Assembly (NCBI GenBank): GCA_963989245.1
Contig: OZ022341.1
Span: 49,967,085-50,031,084 of the forward strand
Direction of reading: 5' to 3'
Length of the DNA stretch: 64,000 nucleotides
Origin: Nansenia antarctica
Lineage: Eukaryota; Chordata; Actinopteri; Argentiniformes; Microstomatidae
Position numbers and translations under genes: made by a program. This document shows, piece after piece, positions 57,001-64,000 of the stretch. The notes below the pieces were generated by a model. That model searched no databases and was not told the DNA's origin. It saw nothing but the letters and a program-made list of their open reading frames with translations. Position 1 is the stretch's first letter; every line of letters starts with the position of its first letter.

Positions 57001-60000
57001 GACACACTACCACAATCAAAGGATTTGCTGCGATAGTCACACAATATCTCCACTGAGGGTTGAGTGCAACTGATCTGTTCAGAGGCAGCTCGTCTCATCA
57101 TGCCAGGTACCCCCAGAGTGTTGTAGGCTACTGGTGGTCCTTGAGTCTCAGATATTTTGTTGACGCTTTCTACTCTAGAGGGGCTGTCTGACCTCGATGG
57201 TTCATCCCTGTCAAAGGAGGCTGAAACACTGGAGCACCTAGAGAGGCTACTGTCCCGGCTGAGGCTTCGAGACAAAGAGGACTCAAAGCTGGATTCGCCC
57301 GAGGAGTGTTCCATTTGAGCTAAGCGAATTCTTTTCTTCTTCGGTGGCAATTTCTCTGTGGGCAGCTTGGACAGACTCTCACTCCTCTGGGGCCAGTTGA
57401 ATGTATCTGCAGGTTTTTCCACCGGCTCTGTAGCCTGACCCTCATTCTCCCTGTCAGGCTCCTCTGTGACCAGGATCTCAGGGACCTGAATATTGTTCTG
57501 GCGGACCAGACGAGACTGTTGGACAGGAGCACAGCTCTCCACTACGGAGGCTAATGCACCGCTGCCACGGCGTTCCATTCCCTGTTCACCTTTAGGTATT
57601 GACATTCTCTCATGGTAGCTCTCTAATGCAGTATTAGCTGCAGCTTCTGTCTTTGCCTTTGCTATGTTCTGGGAATCTTTTTCCATGAAATCAACTGGGG
57701 AAGCTCTGTCAATGGATTCAGATGTCTCAAAGGAATTGGGCCTGCTTAGAGAGTTGGTATGTCTGATGACTGACGTTCCACTGCCTTGCCTCTGCAAATC
57801 CCCTCTTTCTTTAATAGAGCTGCTGATCTGGGCCTCCCTTATCGGTGATAGTCTTGATTCTGATGTATCTGTACCTCTTGCTATGAGCTGAATTTGAGGT
57901 ATTTGCGGTGGATTACTTTGAGGCTGTAGATCCACTATGACAGGGTGCTGAGAAAATGGTCGTCCAGAAATGGCTGTTGGCAATTGGCAAGAATCAAAGC
58001 TAGCAGAGCAAGGAGGAATGGTGTCAGTTGGGGATTGGTCATCATCATCACCTACACTCTTCATTTTCCTTCTTTTTCTAATTGATGTCTGTGGTTCCAT
58101 TATGCCAGAAACACCAGTTGTTCTGGGGAGAAAGGGCTGCTGTACACTGCACTGAAATACATCCTGCTCAGTTTCTCTGACAGCCTTGTTTTTTGGACCA
58201 TGAAGCTCTGAGCAATAGAATTTCTTATGATTTTCAAAATTTTCTAGTTTTCTGTACCGGTTGCGACAAGTCTCACACTCATACATTGTGCCCTTAGGCT
58301 GCTGCGATTTTCGGTTTCTGTCTTGACCATGCTCAAAAGACCTGCTCCTTTGCATTATCTCTGTGGACACACTAGACCCATGGTAACCATCATCCATGGA
58401 ACGGAAAGAGGGGAGGCTGTGCCCCTCACTCGTGGAAAAATCCTCTACTGCTACTTGCCTTACAAGGGTACGAGAATGTATAGCTGGATTTGGGGTAGAT
58501 GGGGCAGATGAAAATACATCATCATTAAAGGAACTTATTTTATCATCAAATGACTGACAGATACGCAGTGGGTGGGGCTGGGGGGCAATGTTAGGTGGAA
58601 GGGCTGAATGCCCTGGTGTTGTGGGCATAGAATTACTTCTTGTTATAGGTAGACAGTCCATTGGTGGATACTGAGGAGGTACAGAAAGAAGAAACACTGG
58701 CTTATTTTTCTCTGTTGGGGTGAATGGGGACTTCGGTATGTCTGAGCTAGAACTTGACCTTCTTGCCATTGGTTTAAGGTCAAACTGAAAAGAGTCTTTA
58801 AATATGTAGGATTTTGGGGAGTCTATGCTACCTCTCCTGGAAATAGAAGTCCTTCTTGGTTTGACACTGTCCAGCTGTTTGTTGTCGACGACTGCCTCAT
58901 TATCAGATATCAACTTTGAAATTCGTTCCTCAAGAGACAGTGCTTTTGTCTCTAAGGGCGGACGCATCTGTCCCTGTACCGCACGTGGTTTCTCTTCGGC
59001 TGCCACATGCATGATCGTGGCAACCGCAGCGGGGAGATTTGGCAGTGCATTTTTGGACACATCCATGTCTGTTGGTGGGGTTATCTTGACAAAGGGACTT
59101 GGGGGACTCATGGCCTGGTCTGCACTTTCAGAACGTGAGAAATAACCTGAGTCTGTGCTGCCTAGACTGCGGGGGCTAAGCAGGCACTTGCCCTGCTGCT
59201 GCTGGGAAAAGTCTGTTGCCTGTTGCCTCTGAAGCTGAGCATGTCCGCCGCCCAATGGAATGCACTGTTGATCCTCATCCTCGCTTACTGTGTCCTGGTG
59301 GGGGCTTGTGCAATCCACCTCTTTCAACGACGACAAGACTGTGATGTTCGACCGCAGATTTGCAGCTTGGAACTCTCGTTGCCTTTGGGCAGTAGCCTGC
59401 TCTGGGGCGGAGTCTGTGACTCTTGGACTGTCAGCCCGCAGAGGGGAGACATTGACTGGGTAGACGACCACTTTCGGAAGGGTGGCTGTCACCTTGGGTT
59501 CATAGCCCCTCTGACTAGTCGTTGGTTTAAGCGCCTCGTAAGCAGCCAATGAGTCTGCTTCCCCGTGGCTGCCAAGTGCTGTGCCTGCACTCTGCAAACT
59601 GCTCTCCGAGAAAGCAGTGATGCTACTCTGCGAAGAGTCAGGGTCCAAGTCCGCTGTACTGCTCTCTTCATCGCTCTCTCCACTCTCCTCAACGTCTGAA
59701 TGTGCACCCAGGGCTCTGTCAGACTCTTGGGATAGGGACCCGCTTCCAGAGTCAGAGCGAGCAACAAGTCCCAGTTTTATTGCATGGGCGTGGGATTTCT
59801 TATGCTTATATAGGTTGCTCTTTGTCTTGAATGAGAAGCCACACGTCACACAAGGGTACGGCCTCTCTCCTGTGTGAGACCTGATGTGCTTGAGTAGCAC
59901 GCTGGGCTTTGCGCATGCCCGACTGCAGTATTCGCACACATACTTCCCCTGCTTCTTGGGCTTCTGGTCTTTTGCTGAGATGCTACACATCTGTTCAAGA

Positions 60001-60805
60001 CCAAAGTTGACAACAGTCGCCATCTGAACCCGGTTGTAACCAGGTGTGACAGGGACTTGAGTGGTGCTGGGGACACTGGCTGATAGGGACTGGCATGTCT
60101 GCACCACTGGTGGCTGACTCTGAGGTAAGGCATTAGAGCCTGAGGGAACGGGGGCATGAGTTAGTTCGTTTATAAAGTAAGCCTGCATATGGGCTGTCTG
60201 AGACTGGACACCAAAATGTACAGCTGGCATAGCATTCACTTCACTACTCGACTGGGTAGCGTGAGTGAGACCTGCCTCTCCAATGTCTGTGACTGAAAAT
60301 GAGTTTTTTCTTTCGGCCAATGTGCTGAAGTCCGGCTCCATGGCCTTGAGCAAGACCTCGAGGGGAGCACTGGTGTGGAAAGGAGAGTCACCCTCGCAGC
60401 TAGTCTCTCTGCTCTTGCTGTCCTTGAGCTGCGACTCTCCGACGCCAGAAGCAGACCCCTCGTCACCACTGATCGGATCAAGAGACGACGTCTTCAAGGA
60501 GGATGCTTCCCTCTGCTTTAGCCTCTCATGTTCAGCGGTGGATGTAACTCCCGGCTGAACATACTCAAGATCTTGATTCCGGGTTGGTGAGCTGGGAGGG
60601 TCTTGAGTGGGGCTGTTGGGGTAGGAGCAGGAGGGGGTGGGATCCTTGGACGACGCACCCTCTAGAGTGGCTGCGGTGGTCTTGGACTGCGAGGGCTTCT
60701 TCACAGGAGATTTGGGGATTTTCTTTAGCTGGTTCTCTGCCACAACCTTTTTCCTCTTCAGTCCTTTTATGCTGTCTGCACTTCTTCGGCTGCTCTCATT
60801 GACAC
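49812..60805 (-). CDS. hivep1: HIVEP1, ZAS-family zinc-finger transcription factor (6 coding exons seen, 5' incomplete)
   Basis: The coding exons in order are 60805-55146, 54972-54842, 54614-54439, 53667-53566, 52064-51523 and 51092-49812, with GT-AG borders and continuous phase, giving about 2629 residues (human about 2718). HIVEP1 is a nuclear protein that binds kappaB-like DNA through two separated C2H2 finger pairs (ZAS domains). The N-terminal pair is in the giant exon (59936-59790, CEYC ... HIRSH, CVTC ... HKKSH), followed by a lone CCHC-type HIVEP finger near 58285-58205 (CETC ... FYC). The C-terminal pair lies in 54614-54439 and is completed in 53667-53566, then an acidic stretch and the terminus SSDDEDRLVIAT. 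Ser-rich segments and PKSYIFKDSFQFDLKP match human HIVEP1 from memory. Adjacency to edn1 supports hivep1 over hivep2 or hivep3. The exon(s) with the start codon lie upstream. Confidence 0.97.
50751..50975. repeat. hivep1: Coding minisatellite in hivep1 (3 x 75 bp)
   Basis: Three in-frame 75-bp units encode three identical 25-residue repeats containing YPTQQPGPGTGTQTHLFSHL. Units 1 and 3 are identical and unit 2 differs at two synonymous sites. Human HIVEP1 has one THLFSHLPLHSQ. Confidence 0.93.
51523..52064 (-). CDS. hivep1: hivep1 acidic/Ser-rich exon
   Basis: Acceptor CCTCAG|GAGAC, donor GGCCAG|GTGAGA. Begins with an Asp/Glu run of about 25 residues (DSDGEDSDGADDDD ...), then SVSASPQHIPF as in human (VTASPQHLP). 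It contains a duplicated TSDSHT..TSDTESV.MMSPVS..C.QMSI motif (two copies about 45 residues apart). Confidence 0.93.
52065..53565 (-). other. hivep1: hivep1 intron
   Basis: Between the finger-4 exon and the acidic exon. Contains an A-run at 52739-52754 and AT-rich unique sequence. I see no additional exon. Confidence 0.7.
53566..53667 (-). CDS. hivep1: hivep1 exon completing ZAS-C finger 4
   Basis: Acceptor TTACAG|GAAAC, donor CTCAG|GTACAC. Encodes NLTKHMKSKAHSKKC, supplying the zinc-binding histidines of the last finger, then an acidic DDQDADDS end. Confidence 0.95.
54279..54400. repeat. Perfect 45-bp hairpin with telomere-like arms in hivep1 intron
   Basis: 54279-54323 is the exact reverse complement of 54356-54400, around a 32-base loop. 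Each arm ends inward with TAGGGTTAGGGTTAG (or its complement) and outward with ATATATATGTTACGG. It is flanked by (TA)n at about 54256-54286. It starts 38 bases inside the intron after the ZAS-C exon donor. Confidence 0.95.
54439..54614 (-). CDS. hivep1: hivep1 ZAS-C exon
   Basis: Acceptor TCCAG|ATAC, donor AAAG|GTCAGA. Encodes YKSNEEYVYVRGRGRGKYIC, the third C2H2 finger (CEEC ... HIRTH) and most of the fourth (CTHCNFSFKTKG). Very strongly conserved with human. Confidence 0.97.
54842..54972 (-). CDS. hivep1: hivep1 linker exon
   Basis: Acceptor CTAG|GTC and donor GGAGG|GTATGT. Encodes a Ser/Glu-rich linker ending EPRRVKIFDGG, nearly identical to the human EPRRIKIFDGG just before the C-terminal ZAS domain. 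Confidence 0.93.
55146..60805 (-). CDS. hivep1: hivep1 giant exon (ZAS-N fingers, CCHC finger)
   Basis: 5660 bases with no stop, acceptor TCTATAG|GTGTC, donor CTAAG|GTAAGC, entering with two bases of a split codon and leaving in phase 0. It begins VNESSRRSADSIKGLKRKKVVAENQLKKIP, matching the human KGVKRKKIVAENHLKKIP start of the equivalent exon. Contains two C2H2 fingers, the CCHC finger, polyserine phosphorylation-type motifs (RRTSISRRGSIDSP) and the NLGVPG-like mid region. Such a single exon of about 5.5 kb is typical of all HIVEP genes. Confidence 0.97.
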
Positions 60806-61935
60806 CTATAGAAGAAATAAAATAATACGATTATTATAATAATATATCATAATAATGATGATAATAATAATAATAATAATATATAATAATATATTAAATA
60901 CAATTATACAATTTAAAAGGGGTAATCTGGGATTCTATAACAAAGTGTTCTCCCTGCCACTTAATTGGTAAACAGCTGACAAATGGGGCTGGAGAGATTT
61001 AACCATTACATTCACAGACAGATCTATAGATGCAAGGACTGAGAAATCATAATTATAACCATGTTTTGTTTACAATTATATTGTTTACAAACAATGTAGT
61101 AATACAAGTTCCATTCTTCAAGAATCAATGGCTATATAATTCATTTAAAAGTCCAAAAGTGGATCTACGAATCCCAGATTGCCTCTTTAAATGAATTTAG
61201 CAGTTTCTATAAAAAAGACAATATGGTAGACAAAACTTTGTACTATATCTGTGCAATAGCACTCTACTTACACTTGTAACAACACTGTATTCACATGTTA
61301 AATTCAGTAATTGCATGGATAATAATGCAATTGCAGTGCTCTTTATTTCATATAAAATTGTATAAATAAATAAATGCAGCAAAATTACATTACTATGCAA
61401 ATACAAAGCAATCACTTCTGTATGGTGTGAGTAATGTGTTTAATACATATTATTACCAGGGTAATATAAATGTTACTACAAAGGTACATGGGTATGTAAA
61501 GTGTGACCAAGAAGGAAAATCTGCATAGAGAATCACCCACCATTGCATTTCGGTTTTTAATTTGTCAGATAAAAATACGTTTTGGCCAGAGTATGAAGAA
61601 CCCACTCTGCACACTATGCTGTCGAGCTCAGCTGGAAGTTACATAACACTCCTCAAATCACCCTCACTGCACCTATTCCAGTTTCATCAAAACAATATTG
61701 TGTGCAGGCACATTTCTAATATATTTGTCTCATATTGCATGAAATATTTAGAGCATAGTAATGAAGTAGTGTGCATCACAAATAAAAGTATTGTCATAAA
61801 TCCACTGTCTTTCACCAAGGTAAACGTCTGTACTTTACCTGTAGGTCAAGGTTTTAGCTGTAAGCCACTGTCAAATCCCTGTCTGTCGATAGGGAGAACA
61901 TCCGTCCTCCACACCAATACAAAGCCAAACATTAC

Positions 61936-62010
61936 CTCTGCCTTCTGTCTCTGACAGCTCACTCACAGATGAGCCTTCTTGTTTTGGGCTCTGGAAGTTC
62001 TCCTCCGCCA
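61936..62010 (-). CDS. hivep1: Candidate upstream hivep1 coding exon (tentative)
   Basis: An open stretch EENFQSPKQEGSSVSELSETEGR ends at a good donor (CAGAG|GTAATG) in phase 1, exactly the phase needed by the giant exon, giving ...EGRGVNESS. The proposed acceptor (CACACAG) lacks a pyrimidine tract and the upstream DNA is purine-rich, so it could instead be part of a first exon (a TTTATAC motif lies at about 62054-62060). There is no resemblance to the human N-terminal MPRTKQ exon, which was not found in the window. Confidence 0.35.
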
Positions 62011-62060
62011 CTGTGTGTCTGAAGCCACTGAGGCCCACGCATCATTACAGTATGTATAAA

Positions 62061-64000
62061 GCCCACCCTCTCCCTCTCCCTCGCTCTGTTTCTCTCACTC
62101 TCTCCCTCATTCCCACTCGTTTTCGTACCCTCATAACCTCTCTCACTTTCACAGTAATGATGCGAATTTGATGGCGGATGAAATCAAATGTCTATGTTAA
62201 TGCAAGAGTATCGCAAACGGTGCATGTGTGTTCCAGATTGGAATTAATCCTCGAGACCCCTGGCACTAAAACTGTGTTAAAGTATTTACTGCTAGATAAT
62301 TGCTGCAACACCAAATACAGGGAGACAAACAACAGATGTACTTATAATTAACGAGGTGAGAATTGTTAAAACACAGTTTAAAGCAATACCTCAACACTGC
62401 ATTGCTTAACCCTTGCCATGTCTCGAATGTGGCTTATGGGGGAGGACATAACGTTCAAAATCATACCAATTATACGATGAATTGCAACAAGTTCTTCTCC
62501 ATCATACAGTACTGCTCTGAGACACATCATTACCATGAGGTTGGGTTGAATTGCAGCTTTTATCCTCTGGGTGTACTGTCAGTTGCCCAACAATAAAAGA
62601 CCTACTGTTTAAGCCAGACGCACCCAAAGCAGGGAGTCCCATAAACTCTCAAAATTGGCCTAGAAAGAGTGGTTTAGGAGTGTGGTTTTAAAGGACCCAT
62701 TACATAAGGTTTGCTTTGCCCTGTCATGGTTTCCTGGCTTCTCAAGGTATTTCCCCATTACACATACTGTAAAATGAGGTCAGGGTTCCTATTGGTCGAT
62801 CCACATGATATTGCCCATAAGGAAAGACTGGTAACTACAGTATATGAATCAAGTCATTGTCTGTACATAACTAATGTTCTTCTCACCACACCATGTGACA
62901 CTGTAGCTCTGAAATTAAATCCTAAATTATACGTTACACTGCAAGCCCTTAGGTTAGAAGTGTAGAAAAAGAATTAGGCTTACTGCAAGGCATGAAGAAT
63001 GAGGGGTCGCTTGGTAATAGAAAAAGGTGTGTCATTGGTGGCCAAGTATGACAGCACCATTGATAGAATAAGCTACTTTTAAAAGTGCCAGCCAAGGGGG
63101 ATTAACATGTGACTGACAGGGCTGGTGACATCACTAGCTGATGTATTTTGAGAAGGGGATTTAGGTACTCTTATTAGGTTATTCAACACATGCCCCTCCC
63201 AATCTCATTCTAAAGAGAGACCCAGAAGTGCATGCTAACAGGTTCAAAAGAGAGTAAGGTGTTTACAAAAATAATAATAATCCTGAATGTTCTAGGGATG
63301 AGGTAAGTTGCCTTGAGGTAAGTGCCTCCTACTTCTCAGGCACTGTTGAGCATGTTAAGATTGAGACTGGAAGTTAAGTTGAGAGCTAACCCTGTGCATA
63401 ATGATGTCATCCTCTGTACATATGCTGTTACATCACAGACAATCTAAATAGCATGTAGCCCTCTAGGGGCATAACAAACAGCTCTAGTGTCAAATGCACC
63501 GCTATCAATCATTGTACCAGCATTTAATTCACTTATTTTAAAATGTCCATGGAAGGTGATGGAAATAATCTTAACATAAAAATATCTATAAAACATGTTA
63601 GCAGCAGCCCTCTGATCTGTGGAGGGATATGTTGTTACTCAAAGAAGTACAACTTCTAACACTGCTCAAATGAGAGCAGAAAAGATCTTTAAAAAAAAAC
63701 TCTCTAACTCATGTAGGAACTAGACAAGCTGTTTCATTAAACAGGTTGGGGAGATGCAGACGGAACATTCAGGCCGTACGTATAATATAATTTCCATAAT
63801 AATGAATGGAATGATTGGACTCCACTGACACCGAGCACAAAAGGACCAATACTTTTTCCTATTAAGAGCTCAGATGAAATACACTTCCTGTATTCCCATA
63901 GAACACCAGCAAATTGCAGACTTGAATTGGCACAGAACGTTCTTTACAAAAAAACACTGGGGCTGTGGAAGGAAGGATAGGAAAGAGTGGAATCATTCCC
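62061..64000. other. hivep1 upstream intron or flank, no feature seen
   Basis: A pyrimidine-rich TC/CTCC stretch at 62066-62117, otherwise unique AT-rich sequence. I found no exon encoding the conserved HIVEP1 amino terminus. Confidence 0.5.

Noticed and set aside
61040..63990. Human-like hivep1 start exon (MPRTKQ...)
   Set aside because: Searched by eye on the minus strand and not found; the start exon probably lies beyond the right edge.

Overview
This window is vertebrate, and specifically ray-finned fish, genomic DNA. It has spliced genes with GT-AG introns, very abundant di- and tetranucleotide microsatellites, fish-type L2 LINEs, tRNA-derived SINEs, and Harbinger-like and palindromic MITEs. 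One palindromic MITE resembles an element I associate with salmonid/pike-type fishes, but that lineage hint is weak.

Two real protein-coding genes are supported, both on the minus strand. (1) edn1 (preproendothelin-1), five coding exons between 45416 and 43171, encodes 205 aa. It has a signal peptide, a KR-bounded endothelin peptide with four cysteines, a second RKKR site and an endothelin-like cysteine repeat. A TATA box with AP-1-like and GATA elements lies upstream. (2) hivep1 (ZAS/Schnurri zinc-finger transcription factor), at least six coding exons from 60805 to 49812, gives about 2629 aa in the window. Its very large central exon carries the N-terminal finger pair and the CCHC finger; downstream exons carry the C-terminal finger pair and the conserved C-terminus. 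The 5' coding exon(s) lie further right or are only tentatively seen at 61936-62010. HIVEP1 next to EDN1 in the same orientation is also the arrangement on human 6p.

Layout. 1-9.4 kb is transposon-rich: a possible hAT-like exon remnant, two foldback repeats, a deleted LINE copy, a 3.07-kb element with 428-bp terminal inverted repeats around a decayed gene with PIN/FEN-nuclease-like motifs, and a 2.2-kb L2 LINE with an open reverse-transcriptase frame. 9.4-42 kb is a long gene-poor region downstream of edn1. It holds microsatellites, a 1238-bp Harbinger-type element with its 3-bp target duplication, a 442-bp solo LTR with a 6-bp target duplication, SINEs, 178-bp and 37-bp minisatellites, a second LINE copy, and unique stretches that could hold regulatory elements. 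42-45.8 kb is edn1. 46-49.8 kb separates the genes and contains a copy of part of edn1 intron 1. 49.8-60.8 kb is hivep1. 60.8-64 kb is its upstream intron or flank.

The two genes are neighbours rather than a functional pathway. Endothelin-1 is a secreted peptide ligand (cranial neural crest patterning and vascular tone in vertebrates), and HIVEP1 is a nuclear kappaB-motif-binding protein. The strongest candidate for something undescribed is the long-TIR element at 3283-6356. Coordinates of splice junctions were read by eye from splice consensus, frame and phase continuity; all lineage statements are inference.
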